Position numbers and translations under genes: made by a program. The notes beneath the pieces were generated by a model, which was not told the origin of the DNA, made no database searches, and saw nothing but the letters and a program-made list of their open reading frames with translations. A stretch of DNA of 64,000 nt from Alphaproteobacteria bacterium. Its GTDB lineage: Bacteria > Pseudomonadota > Alphaproteobacteria > ATCC43930 > CGMCC-115725. Positions 7,055 through 16,738 of this stretch are shown in pieces. Location: positions 1-64,000 of the forward strand of contig JAJPHB010000081.1 of NCBI GenBank assembly GCA_021325525.1, in the 5' to 3' direction. Numbering within the stretch: position 1 is the stretch's first letter; each line of letters begins with the position of its first letter.

Positions 7055-8212
7055 TCACCCGTTCATTTTGAGGATCGTCAGGGCCAGCGCCTGGGCGCGG
7101 GGGACGATGGTGTCGAGGCGGCACCATTCATCGTCGCGATGCGGATTGCCGCCGACGGGGCCGGTGCCGCAGAGCGTGGTGGCGCCGCAGGCGGCGGTGA
7201 AGCCGCTATCGGCCGAGCCGCCCGTCGCTTCGCCGGCGACGGCGAAGCCGAGATCGGAGGCGCTCGATGCATAGAGATCGAGGAGCTCCTTGCTCGCCGC
7301 CGAGGGCGTCAGCGGCAGGAAGCGCCCCTCATGGAGAATGCGGCCACGGCTGCCCGGCAGTTCCTCGGCGGTGCAGATCCGCTGCACGCGCGCCAGAACC
7401 TCCTCCATGATGGCGAGCGACTGATAGCGGATATCGACCTCTCCCGTCGCCTCGGCTGCCACCGTATTGACGGCGGTGCCGCCCTTGACGAGGCCGACAT
7501 TGACCGTCGTCCCGGCCTCGTAGTCGGTGAGGGCGTGAAGGCGCTGCACCTTGCGGCAGAGCGCCTCGATGGCGCTGATGCCGCCGCGATGATCGACGCC
7601 CGAATGCGTCGCCTTGCCGGTGACCTCGAAGCGGATGAAGGCGGCGCCCTTGCGCTGCGTCACGACATTGCCGCTCGGCCGCCCGGGCTCGGCGTTGAAG
7701 ACGGCGCGCGAGCGCCGCGCCTCGGCCTCGATGATGGGCCGCGAGGAGGGCGAGGCGATCTCTTCATCGGCGGTATAGAGCCCGACGAGCGGGCAGGGGG
7801 CGCCGCCGAAGCGCTTGAAGGCGGCGAGCACGAAGCTGTTCATGACGAGCCCGGCCTTCATATCGGCGACGCCGGGACCGGTGGCGCGGTCGCCCTCGAT
7901 GCGGAACGGGCGGGCGGCCGCCGTTCCGTCCGGGAAGACGGTGTCGCGATGTCCCATCAGCAGAATCTGCCCGTTCCCCGGCCCGCCCGGTACGGCGGCG
8001 CGCAGGCAGTCGCCGTAGGTGTCGTTGGGGATCGTCTCGCAGAGGATGCCCTCGCTTTCGAGATGCTGGCGCAGCCGCGCTCCCACGGCATCGACGCCGG
8101 CCTTGTTGTAGCTGCCGGAATCGATGTTCACGAGCTCGGCGAGGAGAGCCACCATCGCTTCCTTCTGGCCGGCGAGGAACTGCATGATCTCGTTGGTCGG
8201 CTGCTCTGCCAT
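7055..8212 (-). CDS. M20 family metallopeptidase (glutamate carboxypeptidase-like)
   Basis: A 385-residue zinc hydrolase without a signal peptide, so cytoplasmic. Metal and catalytic signatures of the M20 (CPG2/ArgE/DapE) family are visible: GHRDTVFPDG (first His and catalytic Asp), GPGVADMKAG (bridging Asp), YTADEEIASPSS (general-base Glu) and a late GGNPHRDDEW segment carrying the last His. The dimerisation domain begins near ATHSGVDHRGG. Members remove C-terminal glutamate or other amino acids from acyl or peptide conjugates. It lies next to an acetamidase/formamidase and a FAD oxidase, consistent with amide and amino-acid scavenging. Confidence 0.9.
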   Translation of the reverse strand: MAEQPTNEIMQFLAGQKEAMVALLAELVNIDSGSYNKAGVDAVGARLRQHLESEGILCETIPNDTYGDCLRAAVPGGPGNGQILLMGHRDTVFPDGTAAARPFRIEGDRATGPGVADMKAGLVMNSFVLAAFKRFGGAPCPLVGLYTADEEIASPSSRPIIEAEARRSRAVFNAEPGRPSGNVVTQRKGAAFIRFEVTGKATHSGVDHRGGISAIEALCRKVQRLHALTDYEAGTTVNVGLVKGGTAVNTVAAEATGEVDIRYQSLAIMEEVLARVQRICTAEELPGSRGRILHEGRFLPLTPSAASKELLDLYASSASDLGFAVAGEATGGSADSGFTAACGATTLCGTGPVGGNPHRDDEWCRLDTIVPRAQALALTILKMNG

Positions 8213-8246
8213 GGTGGTCCCGTCCTCTTACCCGCGGTGCATCGCG

Positions 8247-9470
8247 CTAATCTTTGAAGACGTCCTTCGGGATCATGCCGTGGATGCCCTTGACGCCGTC
8301 CACGACCTGCGTCACCTCGAAATCGACGGCGATGCTGGCGAGGGCATAGGCGTCCTCGCGCGAGAGGCCCTTTTCCGCGCCGAGGAAGTCGATCGTCTCG
8401 CGGATCGCCATCTTCATCGCCTCCTCGAGGTTCTCGTGGAGGCCGAGCGTGATCCAGTGCGTCGGCGTCTCGGCCCGCGGCCAGGCGAGCGGCCGCCCCT
8501 TTAAGAGATCGAAGCGGAAGGTGCCGGTGAGCGAGGTCTCGATCGCCGTCAGATCGACCTCGCCATCGCCCTGCGCCGCATGGCCGTCGCCGCACATGAA
8601 GAGCGCGCCCGGCACATGGACGGGCAAATAGAGCGTGGTGCCGGCGACGAGGTCCTTGAGGTCGATATTGCCGCCGAACGGCCCGGGCGGGCCCGAGCTG
8701 ATCTTGCCGAGGCTGCGCGCCGGCCCCGTCGCCATGATGCCGAAGAAGGGGCGGAGCGGCACCTCGATCTTCGGCGCGAAGCGGGCGATCCCGCGCTCGA
8801 GGTCGAAGGGGATGACGACGCTGCGGTTCAAGGTGAAGTCGCCCGGCAGGCCGCCGCGGTTCATGCGCATCGTGTTGACGCCGTAGGGCGTGCGCGGCCG
8901 TACCTCGAGGATGCGCACGGCGAGCACGTCGCCGGGTTCGGCGCCTTCGACGTAGATGGGGCCGGAGACGATATGCCCGCCGAGCCCGCTGTGCTGCACC
9001 TTCGTGTAGACGGCGACAGCGTCGGCGAGCACCGCCTCGCGCGAGATGCCGAAGCGCGCGAAGAAGCTCACGGGATCTCCCTGATCGGCGAGGATGCCCT
9101 CATGCGACAGGGTGTCGATCGTCACCTCTGCGCCGGGCTTGACGATCGCGATCGGCGAGGCGGCGCCCCAGAGATAGCCCCAATGCACCGTCTCCGGTCC
9201 GACGCCGATGACCGTCCGCCCGCCTTCCTGGCGCACCAGCCCCGCCGCCGCCGCTTTGCGCGCGGCTTCGTCCGAATATCTGATGCCGGCGGAGCTGGGC
9301 TTGGCGATCTTGCTGGTGTCGAGAGCGCCGGCCGCCGCAAGGCCGCGGCGCAGGAAGTCGCGCCTCTCGGCATCGACGAGGCCGAGGCGGAAGAGCTCGT
9401 CGACGAAGGCGAGATAGGGAGCGCGCGCCGACTGGATTGCCGCGCCCGGGTGATGGTTGTCCGCTGCCAT
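8247..9470 (-). CDS. Acetamidase/formamidase family protein
   Basis: A 407-residue amidohydrolase of the FmdA/AmdA family. Recognisable segments are VHWGYLWGAASPIAIVKPGA, the KVQHSGLGGHIVSGPIYVEGAEPGD region and the acidic metal-binding part near GALFMCGDGHAAQGDGEVD. FmdA-type enzymes hydrolyse short aliphatic amides to carboxylate plus ammonia. The start is set at the ATG complementary to 9468-9470, preceded by a GAGGAA site; an upstream extension runs into a repeat palindrome. It is followed by the M20 peptidase gene in the same direction after a 34-base gap, so the two probably form an operon. Confidence 0.92.
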   Translation of the reverse strand: MAADNHHPGAAIQSARAPYLAFVDELFRLGLVDAERRDFLRRGLAAAGALDTSKIAKPSSAGIRYSDEAARKAAAAGLVRQEGGRTVIGVGPETVHWGYLWGAASPIAIVKPGAEVTIDTLSHEGILADQGDPVSFFARFGISREAVLADAVAVYTKVQHSGLGGHIVSGPIYVEGAEPGDVLAVRILEVRPRTPYGVNTMRMNRGGLPGDFTLNRSVVIPFDLERGIARFAPKIEVPLRPFFGIMATGPARSLGKISSGPPGPFGGNIDLKDLVAGTTLYLPVHVPGALFMCGDGHAAQGDGEVDLTAIETSLTGTFRFDLLKGRPLAWPRAETPTHWITLGLHENLEEAMKMAIRETIDFLGAEKGLSREDAYALASIAVDFEVTQVVDGVKGIHGMIPKDVFKD

Positions 9471-9541
9471 GGCGTTCCTCCGGCTTTTCCGAAGACGCAT
9501 ACGCGAGGCCGCCAAGGATGGCAATGAGGTGGCAGGAAGAA

Positions 9542-9574
9542 CCCTCTCCCGCGAGCGCGCCAGCGGGAGAGGGG
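9542..9574. repeat. Intergenic palindromic repeat (CTCTCCCGC family)
   Basis: CCCTCTCCCGC and GCGGGAGAGGGG form an inverted pair in the divergent gap 9471-9694. The same unit recurs at 14398-14467, 25558-25702, 27151-27270 and 33838-33981. Confidence 0.85.
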
Positions 9575-9694
9575 GATTTCCAGCGGCGGGAGCGGGCAAT
9601 TGGGTGCGGGAGCAAGCGAAATCGTCGCGGGTCGCTTGACCTGAGGTTCATCCTCATGCGATCTCGCGGGCGGGTTCGACCGGGAGCGCGCGGG

Positions 9695-10873
9695 ATGGAG
9701 CGGAGCTATGATGTGGTGATCGTCGGCGGCGGCGTCATGGGCTGCTCCGTCGCCTATTGGCTCGCCGCCAACCCGGATTTCACCGGCCGCATCGCCATCA
9801 TCGAGCGCGATCCGACCTATGCGACGGCGACGACGGCGCTCTCCGTCGGCTCGATCCGGCAGCAATTCTCGACGCCGGAGAACGTCCAGATGTCGCTCTT
9901 CGGCGCCGAGTTCCTGGCCGGCGTCGGCGAGAGGCTCGCGGTCGATGGCGACCGCCCGTCGGTGTCGCTCGTCTCCGGCGGCTATCTCTTCCTCGCGACC
10001 GAGGCGGGCCGCGCCGTGCTCGAAGCCAATCACCGCATCCAGCGTCCGCTCGGCGCCGAGAACGTCCTCCTCTCGGCGGCCGAGCTCGCCGAGCGCTTCC
10101 CCTGGCTCAACACCGAGGGGCTCGCCATGGGTTCGCTCGGGCTCCGCCATGAGGGCTGGCTCGATCCCTACGGACTCCTCCATGCCTTCCGGCGCAAGGC
10201 GATGTCGCTCGGCGCCGCCTATCTCAAGGACCGTGTCGTCGCGATGCGGCGCGAGGGCGGCCGGATCGCCGCCGTCACCCTCGCCGAAGGCGGCGAGATC
10301 GCCTGCGGCATGGTCATCGATGCGGCGGGCCCGCAGGCGGGCGCCGTCGCCGCTCTCGCCGGGATCGAGCTGCCGGTGCGGCCGCGCAAGCGCTTCGTCT
10401 TCGTCGTCGATTGCCGCACCCCGATCGCCTGCAATCAGCTGGTCATCGATCCGAGCGGCGTCTATTTCCGCCCCGAAGGGCGCAACTATCTCTGCGGCCT
10501 GTCGCCGCCCGAGGACCAGGACCCCGATTGCGAGGATTTCACCATCGACTATTCCTGGTTCGACGACGAGGTCTGGCCGGTGCTGGCGCACCGGGTCCCG
10601 GCTTTCGCCGAGCTCAAGATGCTGCGCGCCTGGGCCGGGCTCTACGAGTACAACACCTTCGACCAGAACGCGATTCTGGGCCCGCATCCGGAGGTCGCCA
10701 ATTTCCATTTCATCAACGGCTTCAGCGGCCATGGCGTGCAGCAATCCCCGGCGGCGGGGCGGGCGGTGAGCGAGCTCGTCATTTATGGCGGCTTCCGCAC
10801 GCTCGATCTCGGCCGCTTCTCCTTCGCGCGCATCGCCGCCAACGCACCTATCCGGGAATTGAACGTCGTCTGA
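9695..10873 (+). CDS. FAD-dependent amino-acid/amine oxidoreductase (DAO family)
   Basis: A 392-residue flavoenzyme. The N-terminal Rossmann motif YDVVIVGGGVMGCSVAYWLA (GxGxxG) binds FAD. SVGSIRQQFSTPENVQMS, GLRHEGWLDPYGLL and the C-terminal FHFINGFSGHGVQQSPAAGRA (second FAD contact) mark the DadA/glycine-oxidase/FOXRED1-like branch. Such enzymes oxidise D-amino acids, sarcosine-like N-methyl amino acids or glycine. The start used is the ATG directly before the Rossmann strand; an ATG 13 codons upstream is also possible. It is divergent from the amidase gene and precedes the gamma-glutamyltransferase gene, with a hairpin terminator in between. Confidence 0.9.
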   Translation: MERSYDVVIVGGGVMGCSVAYWLAANPDFTGRIAIIERDPTYATATTALSVGSIRQQFSTPENVQMSLFGAEFLAGVGERLAVDGDRPSVSLVSGGYLFLATEAGRAVLEANHRIQRPLGAENVLLSAAELAERFPWLNTEGLAMGSLGLRHEGWLDPYGLLHAFRRKAMSLGAAYLKDRVVAMRREGGRIAAVTLAEGGEIACGMVIDAAGPQAGAVAALAGIELPVRPRKRFVFVVDCRTPIACNQLVIDPSGVYFRPEGRNYLCGLSPPEDQDPDCEDFTIDYSWFDDEVWPVLAHRVPAFAELKMLRAWAGLYEYNTFDQNAILGPHPEVANFHFINGFSGHGVQQSPAAGRAVSELVIYGGFRTLDLGRFSFARIAANAPIRELNVV

Positions 10874-10889
10874 GCGCGCCGCCATTGCC

Positions 10890-10914
10890 GCGGGGTTCGA
10901 TCCCCGCTAGTTTT
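10890..10914 (+). terminator. Intrinsic terminator after the FAD oxidoreductase
   Basis: GCGGGG-TTCGAT-CCCCGC forms a 6-bp GC stem with a 6-base loop, followed by TAGTTTT. It starts 17 bases after the stop codon. The T tract is short, so strength is uncertain. Confidence 0.5.
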
Positions 10915-10975
10915 CGGCGGGCGCGCCACAACCGCCGACCAGCGCTTTGCGCTTCGGCAGCGAGGGTATCACCGC

Positions 10976-12787
10976 ATGTTCACGACCCGTCCTGAATTGC
11001 GCGGCACCTTCGGCGTCGTCGCCTCGACCCATTGGCTCGCCTCGGCCGTCGGGATGAGCATCCTCGAACGCGGCGGCAATGCCTTCGATGCGGCGACGGC
11101 GACCGCCTTCGTGCTGCAGGTGGTCGAGCCGCATTTGAACGGGCCGGGCGGCGAGGTGCCGATGCTGCTCTGGAGCCAGAAGGCGCGCCGGCTCGAAGCG
11201 CTTTGCGGGCAGGGCGTGACGCCGGAAGCGGCGAGCGTCGCCAAATATCGCGAGCTCGGGCTCGACATGGTGCCCGGCACGGGGCTTCTCGCAGCGACGG
11301 TGCCGGGCGCCTTCGGGGGCTGGATGCGCCTCTTGCGCGATTACGGCACGATGCGGCCCGCCGATGTGCTGACGCCGGCGATCGCCTACGCCGCCAATGG
11401 CTATCCGCTCGTCTTCCGCATTCCCGCCGCGATCGAGATGGTGAAGGAGCTGTTCCTGCGGGATTGGCCGAGTTCGGCGGCGGTCTATCTGCCGGGCGGG
11501 AACGTGCCCGAGACCGGGAGGCTCTTCCGCAATCCCGGCCTCGCCGCCACCTACCGCCGCATCCTCGCCGAGGCCGAGGCGGCGGGCGGCGACCGCGAGG
11601 CGCAGATCGAGGCGGCGCGGCGCGCCTGGTATCAAGGCTTCGTGGCCGAGGCGATCGACCGCTTCTGCCGCAACGAGGCGGTGCTCGACACTTCGGGCCG
11701 CCGGCACAAGGGCCTCCTCACGGGCGACGACATGGCGCGCTGGGAGGCGACGGTCGAGGCGCCGCTCACTTACGATTATCACGGCTACACCGTGGCGAAA
11801 TGCGGACCCTGGTCGCAGGGCCCGATCCTGCTTCAGCAGCTTGCGCTCCTGAAAGGCTTCGATCTCGCGGCCATGGACCCGCTCGGCGCGCCCTTCATCC
11901 ACACCGTCGTCGAATGCGCGAAGCTCGCCTTCGCCGATCGCGAAGCCTGGTTCGGCGATCCCGATTTCGTCGATGTGCCGATGGGAACGCTGCTCGCCGA
12001 CGCCTATATCGACGGCCGCCGCCGGCTCGTCGGCGACACCGCCTCGCACGAACTGCGGCCGGGCAGCCCCGACGGGCGGAGCCCGCGCCTCTTCGCCGGA
12101 CCGGGTCATGTGGCGGCGGGCGTCACCGCCGGGATCGGCGAGCCGACCATGAGCCGCGCCGGCGAGGCGCTGGTGCTGGCGAATGGCGAGCAGCGCGGCG
12201 ACACCTGCCATGTCGACGTCATCGACCGCTGGGGCAACATGATCTCGGCGACGCCGAGCGGCGGCTGGCTGCAGAGCTCGCCGGTCATCCCCGGGCTCGG
12301 CTTCGGCCTCAACACGCGGGCGCAGATGTTCTGGATCGCCGACGGGCTGCCGACGAGCATGGCGCCGGGGCGGCGGCCGCGGACGACGCTTTCTCCCTCC
12401 TTCGCCCTCAAGGACGGCGAGCCTTACATGCCCTTCGGCACACCGGGCGGCGACCAGCAGGATCAGTGGTCGACGATCTTCTTCCTGCGCCATGTCCATC
12501 ACGGCATGAACCTCCAGGAAGCGATCGACGCGCCGTCCTTCCATACCGAGCACATGCCGAGTTCCTTCTATCCCCGCGCGGCGCGGCCCGGCGTCGTCGT
12601 CCTCGAAGGCCGCATGCCCGCCGAGACGGCGGCGGAGCTGCGGCGGCGCGGGCACAAGGTCGAGATCGGCGAACCGTGGTCGGAAGGGCGGCTCTCGGCC
12701 TGCGCCCTGGAGAGGACAGCGGAGGGGACGATCCTCAAAGCCGCTGCCAATCCGCGCGGCATGCAGGGCTACGCGATCGGGCGCTGA
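10976..12787 (+). CDS. Gamma-glutamyltransferase family protein (cytoplasmic type)
   Basis: A 603-residue Ntn-hydrolase. The family start THWLASAVGMSILERGGNAF, the ATVPGAFGGW segment and the autocleavage site RGDTCHVDVID (nucleophile Thr at about 410) are intact, as is the downstream SATPSGG oxyanion region. No signal peptide is present, unlike periplasmic E. coli Ggt, so processing would yield a cytoplasmic two-chain enzyme. It begins a plus-strand series with a PEBP protein, a DUF1028 protein and a peptide ABC importer, suggesting the substrate is an imported gamma-glutamyl peptide or glutathione-like compound. Members of this branch can also act on other gamma-glutamyl amides or cephalosporins. 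Confidence 0.9.
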   Translation: MFTTRPELRGTFGVVASTHWLASAVGMSILERGGNAFDAATATAFVLQVVEPHLNGPGGEVPMLLWSQKARRLEALCGQGVTPEAASVAKYRELGLDMVPGTGLLAATVPGAFGGWMRLLRDYGTMRPADVLTPAIAYAANGYPLVFRIPAAIEMVKELFLRDWPSSAAVYLPGGNVPETGRLFRNPGLAATYRRILAEAEAAGGDREAQIEAARRAWYQGFVAEAIDRFCRNEAVLDTSGRRHKGLLTGDDMARWEATVEAPLTYDYHGYTVAKCGPWSQGPILLQQLALLKGFDLAAMDPLGAPFIHTVVECAKLAFADREAWFGDPDFVDVPMGTLLADAYIDGRRRLVGDTASHELRPGSPDGRSPRLFAGPGHVAAGVTAGIGEPTMSRAGEALVLANGEQRGDTCHVDVIDRWGNMISATPSGGWLQSSPVIPGLGFGLNTRAQMFWIADGLPTSMAPGRRPRTTLSPSFALKDGEPYMPFGTPGGDQQDQWSTIFFLRHVHHGMNLQEAIDAPSFHTEHMPSSFYPRAARPGVVVLEGRMPAETAAELRRRGHKVEIGEPWSEGRLSACALERTAEGTILKAAANPRGMQGYAIGR

Positions 12788-12875
12788 AGGCGCCGCGCTA
12801 CGCCCCTCGCGCGCAGAGCCGGGCCGTGATAGGTTTCGTAAAAATCATCGATAAAGAACAGAGGAGGAAAGTGAA

Positions 12876-13631
12876 ATGGCGGCATTGCCGCGGCGCGGAG
12901 GCCGTTTCTCCACATTGCCCGCCGTGATCGCCGGCGTCGCACTTTTTGCCTGCACCGCGGATCGCCCGGCGACTGCGGCCGTGCCGCGGCTGACCGTGAC
13001 GAGCGCGAGCTTCAAGAACGGTGCGCAAATACCGGGCGAATATGCCTTTTGCATTCCGGCGAAACAGGGGCACTTCGCCCTCGGACCCGATAAGAGCCCG
13101 GCGCTCCAATGGTCGGCAGGGCCAGCCGGCACGCGATCTTATGCGATCATCGCCAGCGATACCGATGTCCCCTCGGTGGGTGATGATGTCAACAAGGAGG
13201 GCAAGACCATTCCGCGCTCGCTGAAGCGCGCGACCTTCTATCATTGGGTGCTCTTCGACATTCCGGCGAGCACGACCTCGCTCGCCGCCGGTGCCGATTC
13301 GGAGGGCGTGACGCCGCACGGCAAATCGGCCTCTTCCGCGAAGCTCGGCACACGCGGCATCAATGACTACACGGGCTGGTTCGCCAGCGACCCCAACATG
13401 AAGGGCGATTACGCCGGCTATGACGGGCCGTGCCCGCCCTGGAACGACTCGCTCGTCCACCATTACCACTTTGCCGTCTATGCGCTGGATGTGCCGACGC
13501 TCGGTCTCAAGGGCCGCGTCAACGGCGAGGAGGCGATGGCAGCGATCGCAAAGCACACCCTTGCCAAGGGCGAGATCGTCGGCACCTATACGCTCAACCC
13601 TGCGCTCGGCAAGAAGGCGAGCTCGCCTTAG
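12876..13631 (+). CDS. YbhB/YbcL-type PEBP (Raf-kinase-inhibitor-like) lipoprotein
   Basis: A 251-residue protein. The N-terminus has a basic start, a hydrophobic stretch (PAVIAGVALFAC) and a cysteine at position 26 in a lipobox-like LFAC context, so export and lipidation are likely. The PEBP fold signatures are SPALQWSAGPAGTRSYAIIASDTD, FYHWVLFDIP and the GPCPPWNDSLVHHYHFAVYALD ligand-pocket motif, with a histidine pair. The role of bacterial PEBPs is not settled. A strong GAGGAGG site precedes the ATG. The gene lies 88 bases after the gamma-glutamyltransferase gene and 12 bases before the DUF1028 gene. Confidence 0.88.
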   Translation: MAALPRRGGRFSTLPAVIAGVALFACTADRPATAAVPRLTVTSASFKNGAQIPGEYAFCIPAKQGHFALGPDKSPALQWSAGPAGTRSYAIIASDTDVPSVGDDVNKEGKTIPRSLKRATFYHWVLFDIPASTTSLAAGADSEGVTPHGKSASSAKLGTRGINDYTGWFASDPNMKGDYAGYDGPCPPWNDSLVHHYHFAVYALDVPTLGLKGRVNGEEAMAAIAKHTLAKGEIVGTYTLNPALGKKASSP

Positions 13632-13643
13632 GGGGGGCGGGAG

Positions 13644-14354
13644 ATGACCTGGTCGATCGTCGCGCGCGATCCCGCCACCGGCGCCTTCGGGGTGGCCGTC
13701 ACCTCGAAATTCTTCGCCGTCGGCGCGGTCTGCTCGCATGCTCGCAGCGGCGTCGGGGCACTCTCGACGCAGGCGCTCGTCAACCCGACTTACGGCGCGC
13801 GCGGGCTGCGCCTTCTCGGCGAGGGCGTGCCGGCACCCGAGGCGATGCGCATCCTCCTCGAAGCCGATGCCGGGCGCGAGACGCGGCAGCTCCACATGAT
13901 CGATGCCGCGGGCCGCGGCGCCGCCCATACCGGCCGGGACTGCGTCGGCTGGTGCGGCCATGTCCTCCGCGAGGGTTTCTCGGTCGCCGGAAACATGCTG
14001 GCGGGCCCCGCGGTCGTTGAGCGGACGGCGGCAGTCTTCGCCGAGACCGCCGCGCATCCTTTCGCCGAGCGCTTTCTCGCCGCGCTCGATGCCGGTCAGG
14101 CGGTCGGCGGCGACAAGCGCGGCAAGCAATCGGCAGTGCTCCTCGTCTATGCCGGCGAAGAGTATCCGGCGCTCGACCTGCGCGTCGACGACCATGCCGA
14201 GCCGCTCCTCGAGCTGCGCCGCCTCTATGGCGTGGCACAGGAGCACTTCGTGCATTTCATGCGCTTCATGCCGACCCGGCAGTCGCCGACCGGGACCTAT
14301 GACCGCGACCTCATCAACGCCGAGATCGCCCGCATCCAGGCGGAGCGGCGGTGA
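13644..14354 (+). CDS. DUF1028 family Ntn-hydrolase-like protein
   Basis: A 236-residue protein starting MTWSIVARDPATGAFGVAVTSK, followed by FFAVGAVCSHARSGVGALSTQA and VNPTYGARGLRLL, the diagnostic opening of DUF1028. These proteins have an Ntn-hydrolase fold and are repeatedly found beside peptide transporters and gamma-glutamyltransferases, which is also the case here. The activity is not established; peptide or amide hydrolysis is a reasonable inference. A GGGAG site sits directly before the ATG, 12 bases after the PEBP stop. Confidence 0.9.
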   Translation: MTWSIVARDPATGAFGVAVTSKFFAVGAVCSHARSGVGALSTQALVNPTYGARGLRLLGEGVPAPEAMRILLEADAGRETRQLHMIDAAGRGAAHTGRDCVGWCGHVLREGFSVAGNMLAGPAVVERTAAVFAETAAHPFAERFLAALDAGQAVGGDKRGKQSAVLLVYAGEEYPALDLRVDDHAEPLLELRRLYGVAQEHFVHFMRFMPTRQSPTGTYDRDLINAEIARIQAERR

Positions 14355-14397
14355 GCGGACGGACGGTGAAAAAAGGTGCTGGATTGCTTGAGAGAAA

Positions 14398-14467
14398 CCC
14401 TCTCCAGCTTGCGGAAGCCTTGCAAATTTCCCTCTCCCGCCTCCGGGAGAGGGTTAGGGTGAGGGCG
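14398..14467. repeat. Intergenic palindromic repeat (CTCTCCCGC family)
   Basis: The core CCCTCTCCCG-CCT-CCGGGAGAGGG at 14430-14453, with the flanking GGTGAGGG tail, separates the DUF1028 gene from the first ABC gene. A degenerate partner (ACCCTCTCCAGCTTGCGG) lies at 14398-14414. Confidence 0.85.
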
Positions 14468-14508
14468 GACGCCGTAAACGGGAGAGGGAGAATGGGCAGC
14501 GGTCGTCG

Positions 14509-15543
14509 ATGACCGTCGACGAGACGGCCACGCGCATCCCTGCCTCGGCCGCGACTTCCGGACGCCCGCTCCTCGATGTCCGCGAGCTACGCACCCATTT
14601 CGCGACGGATGAAGGAGAGTTCCGCGCCGTCGACGGCGTCAGCTTCTCTCTCGCCGCCGGCCAGACGCTCGGCATCGTCGGGGAATCGGGTTGCGGCAAG
14701 AGCGTCACCTCGCTCAGCATCATGGGGCTGGTGCCGCAGCCGCCGGGGCGCATCGCCGGCGGCGAAATCATTTTCGAAGGCACCGACCTTCTGCGCCTGC
14801 CGCGCGCCGAGCTGCGCGAGCTGCGCGGCAACAAGATCTCGATGATCTTCCAGGAGCCGATGACCTCGCTCAACCCGGCTTTCACCATCGGCGACCAGAT
14901 CGTCGAGGTGATCCTGCGCCACCGCGCGGTCGGCCGGCGCGAGGCGCGCGAGCGGGCCGTCGAGATGCTGCGCCGCGTGCGCATCCCGGCGCCCGAGCAG
15001 CGCTTCGACGACTATCCGCACAAGCTCTCGGGCGGCATGCGCCAGCGCGCGATGATCGCGATGGCGCTCGCCTGCGGGCCGCAGCTCCTCATCGCGGACG
15101 AGCCGACGACCGCGCTCGACGTGACCGTCCAGGCGCAGATTCTCGACCTCATGCGGTCGCTGCGCGACGAGACCGGCGCCGCCATCATGCTCATCACCCA
15201 TGATCTCGGCGTCATCGCCGAGCTGGCGCAGGACGTCATCGTCATGTATGCCGGCAAGGTGGTCGAGCGCGCCGCCGTCGAGACGCTCTTCACCGACCCG
15301 CAGCATCCTTACACGGTGGGCCTCCTGGGCTCGATCCCGAAGCTCCATGCCGAGCAGCAGCTTCTGACGACGATCGAAGGCGTCGTCCCAAACCCGCTCG
15401 CCCTGCCGCGCGGCTGCCGCTTTCACCCGCGCTGCCCCTTCGCCATCGACCACTGTCGCGCCGAGGAGCCGCCTCTGGCGCCGGTGAGGGCGGGCCATCT
15501 CTCCGCCTGCTGGCGGGCGCCGCTGGAGCGCAACGTCCTGTGA
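14509..15543 (+). CDS. Oligopeptide/dipeptide ABC transporter ATP-binding protein (OppD/DppD)
   Basis: A 344-residue ATPase. Walker [12 protein letters not shown], the Q-loop region [14 protein letters not shown], the signature [15 protein letters not shown], Walker [13 protein letters not shown] and the H-loop THDLGV are all intact. The C-terminal peptide-transporter extension with the [16 protein letters not shown] cysteine motif identifies the Opp/Dpp subfamily, in which it may hold an Fe-S cluster or structural site. The GTG start of the next ATPase overlaps its stop, so the two are translated together and form the usual heterodimer. Confidence 0.95.
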   Translation: MTVDETATRIPASAATSGRPLLDVRELRTHFATDEGEFRAVDGVSFSLAAGQTLGIVGESGCGKSVTSLSIMGLVPQPPGRIAGGEIIFEGTDLLRLPRAELRELRGNKISMIFQEPMTSLNPAFTIGDQIVEVILRHRAVGRREARERAVEMLRRVRIPAPEQRFDDYPHKLSGGMRQRAMIAMALACGPQLLIADEPTTALDVTVQAQILDLMRSLRDETGAAIMLITHDLGVIAELAQDVIVMYAGKVVERAAVETLFTDPQHPYTVGLLGSIPKLHAEQQLLTTIEGVVPNPLALPRGCRFHPRCPFAIDHCRAEEPPLAPVRAGHLSACWRAPLERNVL

Positions 15544-16673
15544 ACGACGCGACCTCGCATGCGGCAGCGACGGTACATGGCGCCGGGGCGCCGCCGCTGC
15601 TTCGGGTCGAGCGGCTCGTCAAGCACTTCCCGGTCAAGACCGGCTTCTTCGGCCGCAGCAAGGGCACGGTCAAGGCGGTGGATGGGGTCGATTTCACCGT
15701 GGCCGCCGGCGAGACCCTAGCGCTTGTCGGCGAGAGCGGCTGCGGCAAATCGACGACGGGCCGGCTCGTCCTCCGCCTCATCGAGCCGAGCGCCGGCGCG
15801 GTCTATTTCGAGGGGCGCGACATCTTCACCCTCTCGGGCGACGCCATGCGCGGCCTGCGCCGCTCCCTCCAGATCGTTTTCCAGGACCCCTACGCCTCGC
15901 TCAATCCGCGCATGACCGTGGGGGAGATGCTGGCGGAGCCGCTGGCGCTGCACGGGCTTGCCGCGGGGGCGGCGCGGACGGCGCGCGTCGAGGAGCTGAT
16001 GTCGCTCGTCGGCCTCGCCCGCCATCATATTCGCCGCTATCCGCACGAATTCTCCGGCGGGCAGCGCCAGCGCATCGGCATCGCCCGGGCGCTCGCCGTC
16101 GAGCCGCGCCTCATCGTCTGCGACGAGCCGGTCTCGGCGCTCGACGTCTCGATCCAGGCGCAGGTCATCAACCTCTTGCAGGCGCTGCAGCGCCGCTTCG
16201 GCATGGGCTACATCTTCATCGCCCACGACCTCGCGGTGGTGAAGCACATCGCCGACCGCGTCGCCGTCATGTATCTCGGCAAGATCGTGGAGATCGCCGA
16301 GAAGAGGCGCCTCTTCTCCGAGCCGCGCCATCCCTACACGCAGGCGCTCCTGTCGGCGATTCCGTTGCCCGAGCCGGCCCTGAAGCGCCAGCGCATGATC
16401 CTCCAAGGCGACGTGCCGAGCCCGCTCAATCCACCGGCCGGCTGCCGCTTCCACACGCGCTGCCCCTATGCGCGCGAGCGCTGCCGCAAGGAGGAGCCGG
16501 AACTCGCCGATGACGGGCAGGGACATCGCACGGCCTGCCATTTCTGGCGCGAGATCGCGCCGCCCGCACGGCTCATTCCGGAGGTCGGCGAATTGACACC
16601 CAATCCGCATCTGGCGAAGCTGCAAGCCTTCTTCAGCAAGCGCGAGGCGGAGGCCGCCGAAGCGGGAAGCTAG
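15540..16673 (+). CDS. Oligopeptide/dipeptide ABC transporter ATP-binding protein (OppF/DppF)
   Basis: A 377-residue second ATPase of the peptide importer. It has Walker [13 protein letters not shown], the Q-loop [13 protein letters not shown], the signature [15 protein letters not shown], Walker [13 protein letters not shown] and the C-terminal cysteine motif [15 protein letters not shown]. The start is GTG, embedded in the GTGA that ends the preceding gene, a 4-base overlap showing translational coupling. It energises uptake through the OppB/OppC-like permeases at 18480-20314. Confidence 0.95.
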   Translation: MNDATSHAAATVHGAGAPPLLRVERLVKHFPVKTGFFGRSKGTVKAVDGVDFTVAAGETLALVGESGCGKSTTGRLVLRLIEPSAGAVYFEGRDIFTLSGDAMRGLRRSLQIVFQDPYASLNPRMTVGEMLAEPLALHGLAAGAARTARVEELMSLVGLARHHIRRYPHEFSGGQRQRIGIARALAVEPRLIVCDEPVSALDVSIQAQVINLLQALQRRFGMGYIFIAHDLAVVKHIADRVAVMYLGKIVEIAEKRRLFSEPRHPYTQALLSAIPLPEPALKRQRMILQGDVPSPLNPPAGCRFHTRCPYARERCRKEEPELADDGQGHRTACHFWREIAPPARLIPEVGELTPNPHLAKLQAFFSKREAEAAEAGS

Positions 16674-16738
16674 GTCGGGGGACCCCGCGAAAATTCGGGC
16701 CGATATCGCCCGGCAACGATGACGGGAGGAAACGAAGC

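Noticed and set aside
9122-10885. A 587-codon minus-strand open frame opposite the FAD oxidoreductase gene.
   Set aside because: Antisense of a gene with intact FAD motifs; it then reads into a shifted frame of the amidase gene, so it is not a separate gene.
10881-10912. A tRNA-like T-arm (GGGGTTCGATCCCC).
   Set aside because: The loop has six bases rather than seven and no acceptor, anticodon or D arm can be placed around it; a terminator hairpin explains it better.
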